A DNA stretch of 64,000 bases from Bacillus sp. S3 (GCF_005154805.1 NZ_CP039727.1:4833501-4897500), one strand, 5' to 3'. Counted from the first letter of the stretch, positions 51,001 to 59,223 are shown. Numbers and translations are program-made. Notes: generated by a model not told the origin, from the letters alone.

Positions 51001-52083
51001 ATGATTGAAAAAGGTAAAATTTCTTACTTGGAATTAGCCCTTATTATGTATGCAACCGTTATCGCTACGGCTATTCTTTACATTCCATATGTCACCGCCC
51101 AACATGCAAAGCGTGATCTATGGCTGTCGCCCATTTGGGGTTCTTTGAGCGGATTGCTGATCGTCATGATCATTGTAAAGCTCTCTAGGCTTTTTCCGGG
51201 GAAAACGCTAATCGAATATTGTGAACTTATTCTAGGCCGGACCATTGGCAAAATTCTTGCGTTCATTTACTTGTTTTTTCTCCTGCACGATACGGCGATC
51301 GCCTTTAGGGAATACGGTGAGTTCATTGGAAGTGCTTTTTTGCATAAAACACCGATCATTATTGTTACCGGAAGTATTGCCCTTTCTTGCGCAATTGCTG
51401 TTCATGGAGGCATTGAAACGATTGGACGATGCGCGACGATTTTTTGGCCGATTGCTTTGGCCCTCTACATCCTGATTTATGTTTTTCTCATTCCTGACTT
51501 GAATGTAAAAAATATATTTCCCATACTGCAAGATGGAGTCATGCCCTCTATTAAAGGTTCCCTTGCCCCACTCGCCTGGTTAAGTCAATTTTCATTGATG
51601 TCGTTCCTCATCCCTTCTTTACGGAAACAACAAAAGGTCATGAAATGGGGAATGTTATCGCTTATTGCCAGTGTGCTGACAATGGTATTTATAAATCTTG
51701 GAAATCTATTATTATTTGGAGGAATTATTTCCAACCTGCAATTCCCCGTATTTGAGGCGGCAAGGTTTATAAGCATCGGCACTTTTTTTGAACATGTGGA
51801 GTCCATCGTCATCGCCGTTTGGATTCTTGGTGGTTTCGTCCAGCTTTCCGCCTTTTTTTATATGCTAGTGCTTGGCACGTCCCAATGGCTGACACTGCCC
51901 AGTTATAAACCGTTTGTCTTACCCATTGGTTTTTTAATTATTTTATTTTCAGTCTGGTCGATCCCCTCGTTTGAGGACATGATTCGGGGAATGGGGACAA
52001 CTGTGCCCTTTTATTTCTTAACAGTACAGCTACTCATTCCTATTTTACTGCTATCGGTTGCGCTAATCAGGAGGAGATGGTGA
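51001..52083 (+). CDS. gerKB: Spore germinant receptor B subunit (GerKB, amino-acid-permease-like)
   Basis: 360 residues, ten or so membrane helices, matching the endospore germination permease family: GKISYLELALIMYATVIATA, LIEYCELILGRTIGKILAFI, FREYGEFIGSAFLHKTPIII, GGIETIGRCATIFWPIALAL and FEAARFISIGTFFEHVESIV. B subunits bind the germinant. ATG after AAGAGGACTGAACAAAT, 28 bases after the D gene. Last gene of the A-C-D-B operon. No terminator is obvious; 52-bp type repeats follow directly. Confidence 0.95.
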   Translation: MIEKGKISYLELALIMYATVIATAILYIPYVTAQHAKRDLWLSPIWGSLSGLLIVMIIVKLSRLFPGKTLIEYCELILGRTIGKILAFIYLFFLLHDTAIAFREYGEFIGSAFLHKTPIIIVTGSIALSCAIAVHGGIETIGRCATIFWPIALALYILIYVFLIPDLNVKNIFPILQDGVMPSIKGSLAPLAWLSQFSLMSFLIPSLRKQQKVMKWGMLSLIASVLTMVFINLGNLLLFGGIISNLQFPVFEAARFISIGTFFEHVESIVIAVWILGGFVQLSAFFYMLVLGTSQWLTLPSYKPFVLPIGFLIILFSVWSIPSFEDMIRGMGTTVPFYFLTVQLLIPILLLSVALIRRRW

Positions 52084-52096
52084 ATGGTCCTACATC

Positions 52097-52165
52097 GGGG
52101 GTTGCGCTTGAAAATTCGTGAAACCCCTACGTAGACCGCTTCTACGTTGGGGGTTGCGCTAGATG
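52097..52165. repeat. 52-bp repeat, one and a quarter units, related to the 47.4 kb array
   Basis: GGGGGTTGCGCT occurs at 52097 and 52149, 52 bases apart. Between them is ACGTAGA, CCGCT, TCTACGT, a perfect 7-base hairpin. Aligned on GTAGAC, the unit shares well over half its bases with the 47387 array, in register. Confidence 0.75.
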
Positions 52166-52349
52166 ACAGTCGTATTGGTTTTTAAAAAAGGAAAGATCGC
52201 CATAGTAATTAGCGAGTTTCTTTAATTAGGAATCTAAAAATATATAAAACCTCACCGTAATGCATCAAAATTAGATTCTCTTGGATTTTTGAGATAAAAC
52301 TCACTCCTTTTTAAATACGATATCTTGTCCTTAATCGAGTAACCAGCAA

Positions 52350-52560
52350 CAGTAAAATAAGCGGAGATTTTCCGGTTAAATGCAGAATGTAGCTCGTTTC
52401 GTGGTAAATAAGGGAAGATTTTCCGACTATACAGAGCAAAACCCCCCATTTTCATGTTTTTTGAGTCAATAGGCGGAATCTCTCCGCCTATTTCGTCCTT
52501 TTTTAATAATATTTACTTATTAAGCGGAATTTTTCCGTCTATCAGCTCAGGGCTGAACCG
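52350..52560. repeat. Cluster of four CGGA...TCCG hairpins, spacing 51-61-51
   Basis: Hairpin cores GCGGAGATTTTCCGG, GGGAAGATTTTCCGA, GGCGGAATCTCTCCGCC and GCGGAATTTTTCCGT begin at 52361, 52412, 52473 and 52524. Spacing is 51, 61 and 51, the same as the cluster at 12141. No gene lies in 52161-52600 that I can support. Confidence 0.75.
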
Positions 52561-53010
52561 GATCCCGCAACCGATAAGTCCGGAACCCTTTACTATTTTC
52601 GTCAGCCTTACTCAGTCGTTTGAGTAAGGCTGATACTATTCCCTTTTACGGCAGCATCGACAAATTCTATACACTTCACCATGGACGAGGCACCCTGCCG
52701 CTGCAAAAATTGTTCAGACCTTTTAATAATGGCGATCATGTCCATAACCAGAAATGATAAAAAAAGGAAGTAACGATAACTAAGAACATATAAGAAGTAC
52801 AAATTAAGCCGAGTAAAACAAGGAAACATAACGAAAGTTTTCTAATTAGAACCATTTGGTACCTCCTTAGAAATAAATACTTATGTTTACCTCATTGTAA
52901 TTTTAGATGTTAAATTTTCTTTAGGATTTTTGTAAAGTAAACTTTTAGTTTGTGTAAATTGGACTTTGACACGCCACGACCATTCTCCACCATTTTTACG
53001 AAATATACAT

Positions 53011-53074
53011 CCTTTCGAGCAATTTCCATAGTTGCTTTCCTATGCAAACATTTGATTGAAACAGCAGTAAAGTA
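53011..53074. repeat. 64-bp dispersed repeat, copy B
   Basis: Near-identical to 46949-47012. Copy B ends GCAGTAAAGTA and is followed within about ten bases by the end of the IS605-type element. Confidence 0.7.
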
Positions 53075-53089
53075 TCGACGTGAACCTCT

Positions 53090-53174
53090 CTCCAATAAAT
53101 TGGAGAGCTTCTCGTTTCATTGAGTCGGCTATTGCCGTCCTCTCCACGAAGGCTAGTTCCTAGCCCAAAACATC
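53090..53174 (-). ncRNA. Probable omega (right-end) RNA of TnpB
   Basis: In IS605 elements the guide RNA is processed from the 3-prime end of tnpB and the right end. This stretch, minus strand, starts TTTTGGGCTAGGAACTAGCC (a hairpin CTAGGAACTAG), continues through GAGAGGACGGCAATAGCC and ends with the right-end hairpin. Bases beyond the right end (below about 53088) would form the guide. Structure not computed. Confidence 0.5.
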
Positions 53175-54266
53175 TTATAATAATAATTCTATTGCTCGAT
53201 GGAGTATATTGATGCTTGCATTTACATCCCTGTCACATTCAAAGCCGCAAAAAGGGCAGTCATGAACCCGTTCACCCAATGCCTTGTTTACCATTTCATG
53301 ACAGTTGGAGCATTCCTGGCTTGTGTTTTTGGGATCCACCAACACGACACGCTTACCAGCACTTTCAGCCTTGTAAGTCGTATAGTTGATTAGTTGATAC
53401 CAACCAGCATCGGCAATGCTTTTGGCCAAATGGTGATTTTTCAACATATTCTTGATTTTCAAATCTTCAAAGGCTATCACTGCATATTGATTCACCAATT
53501 GTCTACTTACTTGGTGGGCATTATTCTTTCGCTGGTTCGCAATATATTCATGCTTTTTGGCCAATAACCCCACTGCTTTTTTCCGTCGCTTCGATCCTTT
53601 TTTACGTTTAGATACGATTCGCTGCAGGCGTTTCAATTCACGTTCAGATTTTCTTAAAAATTGGGGTGGGGGAAAGAAATGTCCAGCTGATGTAGTAGCC
53701 AGATTCTTAATTCCTAGGTCGACTCCCACCATATTTTTACTATCAAGACACTCCCACGATTCACCATCACAGGATAGACAAACAAAATATTTTCCGTTTT
53801 TAGATACAACTGTACAAGTTTTGATTTTCCCGGTTATCTGACGATGGAGTTTGATCCGAATATTCCCGATCTTGGATAGTTTCATATACTTTCCATTTAG
53901 AGAAAAGCCGCTTTGAGGGTAAGTGAAGCTATGATAACGGTTGGAACCTTTGAAGCGGGGAAAACCTGGTTTCTTTTCCCCTTTTACGATTCTTTGAAAA
54001 AAAGACTGAAAGGCTTTATCAAGACGCTCGACCACATTTTGGAGAACTTGTGAATGGACAGTTTTATATTCTGGACAAGCGGTTTTCAATTGAGGCAATT
54101 CTTTCTTTTGTGTGTAATAAGAAAGGGAAATCCCACACCCTTTATAAGCGGTGATCCGTTGTTCCAAACAAGCGTTATAAAGCCTTCTACAATACATGAG
54201 AGTTTCATCGATTTTTTGTCTCTGATCCTTGGTCGGTTCGATGCGAAATTTATAGGTACGCATCAT
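53175..54266 (-). CDS. tnpB: TnpB RNA-guided nuclease (IS605 OrfB)
   Basis: 363 residues from the tandem ATGs behind AAGGCGGGTAAGTCT, five bases after the tnpA stop. Motifs in order: N-terminal wedge RTYKFRIEPTKDQRQKID; RuvC I Asp in VGVDLGIKNLAT; RuvC II Glu in VIAFEDLKIKNM; zinc ribbon CSNCHEMVN / CPFCGFECDRDVNASIN with RuvC III Asp. All catalytic residues are present, so it may be an active omega-RNA-guided nuclease, ancestor-like to Cas12, that helps keep the element at its site. Confidence 0.95.
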   Translation of the reverse strand: MMRTYKFRIEPTKDQRQKIDETLMYCRRLYNACLEQRITAYKGCGISLSYYTQKKELPQLKTACPEYKTVHSQVLQNVVERLDKAFQSFFQRIVKGEKKPGFPRFKGSNRYHSFTYPQSGFSLNGKYMKLSKIGNIRIKLHRQITGKIKTCTVVSKNGKYFVCLSCDGESWECLDSKNMVGVDLGIKNLATTSAGHFFPPPQFLRKSERELKRLQRIVSKRKKGSKRRKKAVGLLAKKHEYIANQRKNNAHQVSRQLVNQYAVIAFEDLKIKNMLKNHHLAKSIADAGWYQLINYTTYKAESAGKRVVLVDPKNTSQECSNCHEMVNKALGERVHDCPFCGFECDRDVNASINILHRAIELLL

Positions 54267-54270
54267 AGAC

Positions 54271-54684
54271 TTACCCGCCTTTCTTTTGGTTTTCGATATA
54301 CTTTTTGATAGTATCTTCAGAAATCGATCCAACGGTTTCAAGATAGAAACTTCCATTCCAAAGATGGCCTCCCCATAAATACTTTTTCAGTTCAGGAAAT
54401 TTCAAAAACAGCTTGCGTGCGGAAATGCCCTTTAGCATCTTAACGATATAAGATGGAGCCACTTTTGGATGAGCAGAGGCAAATACATGGATATGGTCTC
54501 CTTCACCCACTTCTGCCAAAACTACTTCAAACCCTTTGTCCATTCCGATTTCTTGAAATAAATCCTTTAGGTGATTTTCAATTTCAGCAGTCAGTACCTT
54601 CTTTCGATATTTTACGGACCAAACGATGTGATAGTTGACATTATATACACAAGTACGGGCATGTTTGATTTTGGACTTTTTCAT
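54271..54684 (-). CDS. tnpA: TnpA Y1 single-strand transposase (IS200 type)
   Basis: 137 residues. The HUH motif is EGDHIHVFASAHP and the catalytic Tyr lies in DTIKKYIENQ, both intact. It cuts and joins single-stranded element ends as a dimer. The start MKKSKIKHARTCVYNVNYHI is the family standard. It precedes tnpB by five bases on the same transcript. With both genes intact the element looks recent. Confidence 0.95.
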   Translation of the reverse strand: MKKSKIKHARTCVYNVNYHIVWSVKYRKKVLTAEIENHLKDLFQEIGMDKGFEVVLAEVGEGDHIHVFASAHPKVAPSYIVKMLKGISARKLFLKFPELKKYLWGGHLWNGSFYLETVGSISEDTIKKYIENQKKGG

Positions 54685-54992
54685 ACATATAGTATACCAA
54701 AAACAGCCTATAACAGCTAATTTTACAAGTTGTATTTAACAACATATAGTATTGAAATATGATAGAAAGAATTCGCAGTTTATCCAAGAGGGCGGACTAT
54801 CATCTCTCCATTGAAATGGAGAGGATTCTCGTCCGCGTTTCCTAAAAGGATTTCCCTTGAATACATTGAAGATAAACGCTTCAACATTTTTCCCACTTAT
54901 TTCTTCCAATAGCAAGTCAAAATTTTCCTTCCCATTATTACATAGTAATCCAGTCCCAACATTTATAAGGAAAAAGACCTGTTTTCTTCCTA

Positions 54993-55031
54993 TTTACAGA
55001 TTTTTCACACTCTATTAATCTATGCTCAACA
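54993..55031 (+). promoter_or_regulatory. Pho box (PhoP-binding repeats)
   Basis: TTTACA at 54993, TTCACA at 55004, TTAATC at 55015 and TCAACA at 55026: four hexamers resembling TT(A/C/T)ACA, each exactly 11 bases after the last. This is the arrangement bound by PhoP dimers in B. subtilis. It lies 56-94 bases upstream of the phosphodiesterase-phosphatase gene. Confidence 0.8.
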
Positions 55032-55086
55032 ATGCTCCTATATTTTTAAAGAGAAATACATAAAACGTATAGGGGATGATTGCAAA

Positions 55087-57303
55087 ATGAAAAAGGGTTT
55101 AATTGCTAGTCTTGCTTGCCTGTCTTTGTCCGTCACAACTGCTGCGCCATATGCCGTTTTAGCCAAGCCGATTGAAATGTCCGTAACGGATAATGGACAA
55201 TCAACATTAACACCATTAAACTCCGATGTAGCCGTGATTGCCCATCGCGGTGCCTCTGCATACGGCCCGGAACATACACTTGCCGCCTATAAACAGGCGA
55301 TGACAATGAAGGCCGATTATGTCGAATTTGACTTACAAATGACGAAGGATGGCCAATTGATTGCCATGCATGATGAAACATTGGCGCGGACGACCAATGC
55401 CAAGGAACTTTATCCAGACCGGGCCCCATGGCGGGTAAAGGATTTTACTCTAGAAGAAATCCAGCGTCTCGATGCAGGCTCATGGTTTAATAAAGCCTAT
55501 CCGGATCAGGCAAAACAAGCGTACATCGGGCAGAAGGTGCCAACACTGGAGGAAGCCATTGAATTCGTCAAGCAGCACGGGAATGGCAAAGCCGGTCTGT
55601 ACATGGAAACAAAAGCTCCAAGTGTTTACCCGGGAATGGAAGAGAAAGTAATTGAAATCTTAAAAAAAACGGAAGTCTTAGAGAATGAAAAACTATTTCT
55701 TGAATCCTTCAGCGAGGAGAGCCTTCGTAAGGTACACAATCTTGCCCCAAATGTTAAACTGATTCAGCTTTATAATGCTAGTATGCTGAAAGGGAAAGAT
55801 GTGTCCAAGGAGATGCAGCGAATCTCTGATTATGCTTCTGGTGTCGGTCCGAGCAAAGAACTGGTCGTTCCAAAGATGATGCAAGCTGCACATCAAAACA
55901 AGCTTCTCGTTCATCCGTGGACCGTCAATTCTCAGGATGATATGGTTTCCCTAGCCTCACTTGGTGTTGATGGGCTATTCACAAACTACCCGGATCAGTT
56001 TGAGAGTCTGCTAGACAAGCCGTATATTTCACACGGGGTTGCAAGCGGTGATGTGACCGATTCTTCAGCCATCTTATGGACCAGGACCAACGAAAAAGCA
56101 AACGTGCAATTTGAAATTTCTACAGACAGTACGTTTAAACACGATACGATGGTCAAAACAGCACCGGCAAATGCTACGAACGATTTTGCCGTAAAGGTAG
56201 AAGTGGACGGATTAAAGCCGGATACTACCTACTACTACCGGGCACATGCTGTTTCCAGCAAGTATACCGTCAATGGTTCATTTAAAACGGCACCAGAGGA
56301 AAACAGCTTAAAACCATTGACCATGGTTTGGGGCGGCGATACGGGGGGCCATGGCGAGATTCCGCCATATAAATCTTTCGAAGCAATGTCTGCAGTCAAT
56401 CCAGACTTCTTCCTGTTCAGCGGGGACACGATTTATGCGGATAGCCCTACCCCGGCAGTGCCGAATCCTCCTTCGCAAACGGTAGAGGATTTCTGGGCGA
56501 AGTATAAAGAAATCCGGACCGATAAAGGATTCCGCAGCCTGCTGCAGAAAACAAGCACCTTTGCCATTTGGGATGACCATGAAGTAACAAATGACTTTTC
56601 AGGCCCCTCCCAGCCGCTGACTCCAACTGGATTACATGCGTTTAAAAACTACTACCCTATTTCTAATGAACGCAGTGCAGAGGACAAGCTATATCACAAG
56701 TATTCTTGGGGCAACGCGATGGATATGGTGATCCTAAACAACCGGGGTTACCGCTCTCCTAACACCCAGGCAGATGGGCCAGATAAAACCATGCTAGGGA
56801 AGGAACAAGTAGAATGGCTGAAGCAGCAGCTTCTTGAGTCGGATGCAAAAGTAAAACTGGTCGCATCTTCTGTGCCAATCTCCGTTCCAACTGGAAAAGC
56901 CATGGCTAGAGATGGATGGGCAAATGGAGACAATGTAAACGCAAATGATCCAACAGGGTTTGAGAACGAGTTCAAGGAAATCTCTGATTTTATCATCGAA
57001 AAAGGAATCAAAAATGTTTTCTTCGTCACAACAGATGTTCACTTTGCCGAAGTTATCAAATATGACGCCAATCAAGATGGTAAGACGGATTATAACGAAT
57101 TGATCAGCGGACCAATCGGAGCGGTAAAGATTAATCCAGGGACACTGGATCCAACTTTCGGCCCGGAGAAATTATATGCTGAAGGCAATTTCTTTAACTT
57201 CGGCGTGTTCCGTGTGGATCCTGCAGCGAAGCAAGCGATTGTAGAAATTCAGGATGAAAACGGAAAGGTTCATTTCAGCCATACGTACCAGCTGGAGGAT
57301 TAA
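55087..57303 (+). CDS. Secreted glycerophosphodiester phosphodiesterase fused to a PhoD-type phosphatase
   Basis: 738 residues with a signal peptide (to about PYAVLAKP). Residues 47-310 form a GDPD domain: VIAHRGASAYGPEHTLAAYK, VEFDLQMTKDGQLIAMHDET and GLYMETKAP give the HR, E/D and H residues of the GlpQ site. Residues 315-738 form a PhoD domain: HGVASGDVTDSSAILWTR, WGGDTGGHGE, FFLFSGDTIYAD, FAIWDDHEVTNDF and VTTDVHFAE supply the Fe/Ca-binding set. In B. subtilis GlpQ and PhoD are separate Pho-regulon exoenzymes that break down teichoic acid; here one protein holds both. ATG after AGGGGATGATTGCAAA. A Pho box upstream implies induction by phosphate starvation. Confidence 0.93.
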   Translation: MKKGLIASLACLSLSVTTAAPYAVLAKPIEMSVTDNGQSTLTPLNSDVAVIAHRGASAYGPEHTLAAYKQAMTMKADYVEFDLQMTKDGQLIAMHDETLARTTNAKELYPDRAPWRVKDFTLEEIQRLDAGSWFNKAYPDQAKQAYIGQKVPTLEEAIEFVKQHGNGKAGLYMETKAPSVYPGMEEKVIEILKKTEVLENEKLFLESFSEESLRKVHNLAPNVKLIQLYNASMLKGKDVSKEMQRISDYASGVGPSKELVVPKMMQAAHQNKLLVHPWTVNSQDDMVSLASLGVDGLFTNYPDQFESLLDKPYISHGVASGDVTDSSAILWTRTNEKANVQFEISTDSTFKHDTMVKTAPANATNDFAVKVEVDGLKPDTTYYYRAHAVSSKYTVNGSFKTAPEENSLKPLTMVWGGDTGGHGEIPPYKSFEAMSAVNPDFFLFSGDTIYADSPTPAVPNPPSQTVEDFWAKYKEIRTDKGFRSLLQKTSTFAIWDDHEVTNDFSGPSQPLTPTGLHAFKNYYPISNERSAEDKLYHKYSWGNAMDMVILNNRGYRSPNTQADGPDKTMLGKEQVEWLKQQLLESDAKVKLVASSVPISVPTGKAMARDGWANGDNVNANDPTGFENEFKEISDFIIEKGIKNVFFVTTDVHFAEVIKYDANQDGKTDYNELISGPIGAVKINPGTLDPTFGPEKLYAEGNFFNFGVFRVDPAAKQAIVEIQDENGKVHFSHTYQLED

Positions 57304-57304
57304 T

Positions 57305-57377
57305 CCACAGGGGCGGTTGATCCGGTATTTCCCAGTTTTACTTGCCAAAAAAGGCCGGCAGAACCATGCCCTTGGTC
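57305..57377. repeat. GGGGACGGTTCT-type palindromic repeat, copy 2 (degraded)
   Basis: CCACAGGGGCGGTTGATCC at left and GGCAGAACCATGCCCTTGG at right; both arms are mutated. It follows the stop of the fusion gene by two bases. Confidence 0.6.
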
Positions 57378-57477
57378 CCCCAGTCCCATTGTCTGAAAAG
57401 AGGGATGTAAGGGAATTAGGAGATTTCGGGATTATGTGTTACACTTTGAGTACCATTTGATTTACTTGTTTACATGT

Positions 57478-57512
57478 GCCCCGCTCATTCGTGAGTGGGG
57501 CTCCTTGTTTTT
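57478..57512 (+). terminator. Rho-independent terminator of the fusion gene
   Basis: GCCCCGCTCA pairs with TGAGTGGGGC around TTCG, followed by TCCTTGTTTTT. Confidence 0.8.
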
Positions 57513-57521
57513 AAAAGAAAC

Positions 57522-57550
57522 AAAAAAAAACAGACTCGATAAAGAGCCTG
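57522..57550 (-). terminator. Rho-independent terminator of the cold-shock gene
   Basis: Minus strand: CAGGCTC, loop, GAGTCTG followed by nine T residues, 20 bases after the stop. Confidence 0.8.
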
Positions 57551-57569
57551 TTTTCGTTTGTTCTACTTA

Positions 57570-57770
57570 TTAAGCTTTACGAACGTTAGCTGCTTGAGCT
57601 CCACGTTGGCCTTGCTCAACGTCAAAAGTAACTGCTTGGCCTTCATCTAAAGATTTGAAACCTTCGCCTTGGATTGCTGAGAAATGAACGAATACATCTT
57701 CTCCGCCTTCACGCTCGATGAATCCGAAACCTTTTTCTGCGTTAAACCATTTTACTTTACCTTGTTCCAT
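57570..57770 (-). CDS. csp: Cold-shock protein (CspA/CspB family)
   Basis: 66 residues from ATG after CAGGAGGAAACAAA, the normal size. RNP motifs are intact: [16 protein letters not shown] and DVFVHFSAI. It binds single-stranded nucleic acid and melts RNA structure in the cold or at stress. The acidic middle ([15 protein letters not shown]) and the end QAANVRKA are typical of the CspD-like group in Bacillus. A long leader (57771-57860) is compatible with cold-shock control. Confidence 0.95.
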   Translation of the reverse strand: MEQGKVKWFNAEKGFGFIEREGGEDVFVHFSAIQGEGFKSLDEGQAVTFDVEQGQRGAQAANVRKA

Positions 57771-58040
57771 TTTGTTTCCTCCTGCTGTGTGCTTTGCACA
57801 CATGTGTTACTATCCTTGCACTCAGTGATCGTCAAGACGAAAAGCTAATCTTATACTATTCATTACACCGAACAAAAATAATTCCTCTTAAGCTTACCAT
57901 TTATCAAAAGTATTTGCAAGAAGACATGAACGGAACCATTTTTGACACTCATCTTTTGGATATTTAAAGTTCTTTTAACCGGCATAAACTTCCACTGTAG
58001 AGGGTAGTATACTTCTGTAAACATTAATGAGGTGATGGAA

Positions 58041-58526
58041 ATGTCTAATATGATGAAACAAGAAGAAATGGAAACGTTAAGAGAGTTAATCAAAGACGTA
58101 GACACGGCCATGCTGACTACGGTAACGGAAGAAGGACTTGTTTCTCGTCCTATGAAAACACAAGAAGTAGAGTTTGATGGCGACTTATGGTTTTTCACTA
58201 AAAAAGAGACGAATAAATATGAAGAAATTTTACATGATCAAGATGTGAATGTGGCCTATGCAGGTAAATCCTATGTTTCCGTTCGCGGAAGAGCGGAAAT
58301 CGTTACGGATTTAGACAAGAAAAAGGAATTGTGGAGCACAGCACATGAGAAAATCATGCAAACTTCTTATGATGATCCTAACGTTGTCCTGATAAAGGTA
58401 AAAGCGGAAGCAGCCGAATATTGGGAAACCGGTAATCTCACAAAGAAAATTGCCTTTCTCTATAAACGCATGACAGGACAAAGTTCTAAATCGACAGATG
58501 TAAATGAAACGGTTGAATTGAATTGA
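58041..58526 (+). CDS. Pyridoxamine-phosphate-oxidase-like general stress protein (YdaG type)
   Basis: 161 residues from the ATG six bases after GAGGTG. A split-barrel flavin-binding fold: ELIKDVDTAMLTTVTEEGLV, SRPMKTQEVEFDGDLWFFT and KSYVSVRGRAEIV, then HEKIMQTSYDDPNVVLIKV and EAAEYWE. This matches general stress protein 26 (YdaG), a sigma-B-dependent protein in B. subtilis. The enzymatic substrate is not known. A clear terminator follows. Confidence 0.88.
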   Translation: MSNMMKQEEMETLRELIKDVDTAMLTTVTEEGLVSRPMKTQEVEFDGDLWFFTKKETNKYEEILHDQDVNVAYAGKSYVSVRGRAEIVTDLDKKKELWSTAHEKIMQTSYDDPNVVLIKVKAEAAEYWETGNLTKKIAFLYKRMTGQSSKSTDVNETVELN

Positions 58527-58537
58527 ATTTAATAACA

Positions 58538-58580
58538 GCAAAAATGGGTTGTCTGGTTATAGGACAATCCATTTTTGCTA
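58538..58580 (+). terminator. Rho-independent terminator
   Basis: AGCAAAAATGG(GTTGTC) pairs with (GACAAT)CCATTTTTGCT; it follows the stress-protein gene by 12 bases. Confidence 0.8.
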
Positions 58581-58647
58581 TGTTGATTCATTTGTAGCGA
58601 GCGAACAAGCCAGCGCCATTTTGCACAACAAAACAGCCCTGGTTCGT

Positions 58648-59223
58648 TTAATAAGAAATATCTATATGATACACTTTTAAATGTTTCCAAACTGCTTTCC
58701 AGTTCTTTTTTGATATTCGGTTTTCGTAAATTTCAACTCTCTCTTTCGTCTTTGTAAAATAAGGAGTCGGCTTTACCACAAGATTGACCACATCGTTGAT
58801 TCCACAAGGGGCTATTACGATCACATTGTCTTTTTCATCTAATTTTACTCCTAATGCGGTTGCTGTTTCTGGAAACTTGGAAATAGCATCCACGGATGAA
58901 ACATAGGGAGGCATATTGCTTTTAATATGCATTCTTGCTTCATTTTTTACAGACCAAGGAATGTTAGGCATAAGGGTTTTAAGCTTTTCCTCAAGTTTCT
59001 TTTCCTGTAATTCATTAATATTTGCAGGATCAAAATAAATGACATCAATATCTGGAATGGGAGTTCTTTCATTAAAACTATGTAATGTGTCCCATATTTT
59101 TGATCGAACAAATCCAGCACAAATCCACCAGTCAGGCAAATTCAATGATTTTGCTGCTCTTAATATATTCATCATCCATTGATCCTCTGTAATCATCTCA
59201 ATGATTTTTTCCTCATTTATCAC
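58648..59223 (-). CDS. Nucleotidyltransferase-family protein (NTP_transf_6)
   Basis: 191 residues from GTG after AAGGAGAAATTTTACA. The pattern LPDWWICAGFVRSKIWDTLH, then PIPDIDVIYFDP with the paired Asp residues, and WSVKNEARMHIKSNMPPYVS and GINDVVNLVVKPTP is that of the DUF925/NTP_transf_6 group, soluble proteins related to nucleotidyltransferases. The acceptor is unknown. Single gene. Confidence 0.88.
   Translation of the reverse strand: MINEEKIIEMITEDQWMMNILRAAKSLNLPDWWICAGFVRSKIWDTLHSFNERTPIPDIDVIYFDPANINELQEKKLEEKLKTLMPNIPWSVKNEARMHIKSNMPPYVSSVDAISKFPETATALGVKLDEKDNVIVIAPCGINDVVNLVVKPTPYFTKTKERVEIYENRISKKNWKAVWKHLKVYHIDISY

Larger units (their letters stand above)
53085..54840 (-). mobile_element. 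IS200/IS605-family transposon with tnpA and tnpB
   Basis: Both genes lie on the minus strand in the usual tnpA-tnpB order. Subterminal hairpins typical of the family are at both ends: CTCTCCATTTCAATGGAGAG near 54805-54825 and CTCTCCAATAAATTGGAGAG near 53090-53109. There are no inverted terminal repeats or target duplications, as expected for this single-strand mechanism. Exact cleavage sites are uncertain by about ten bases. Confidence 0.85.

Noticed and set aside
52608..52829. A 73-codon minus-strand frame ending inside a CAGCCTTACTCA/TGAGTAAGGCTG hairpin
   Set aside because: The hairpin is real, but the frame lacks a ribosome site and family; at most the tail of a decayed gene.
52910..53095. 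A 61-codon frame beside the IS605 element (YFTAVSIKCLHRKATMEIARK)
   Set aside because: The matching copy at 46949-47012 carries a stop in the same frame, so the shared 64-bp block is treated as a repeat, not a gene.
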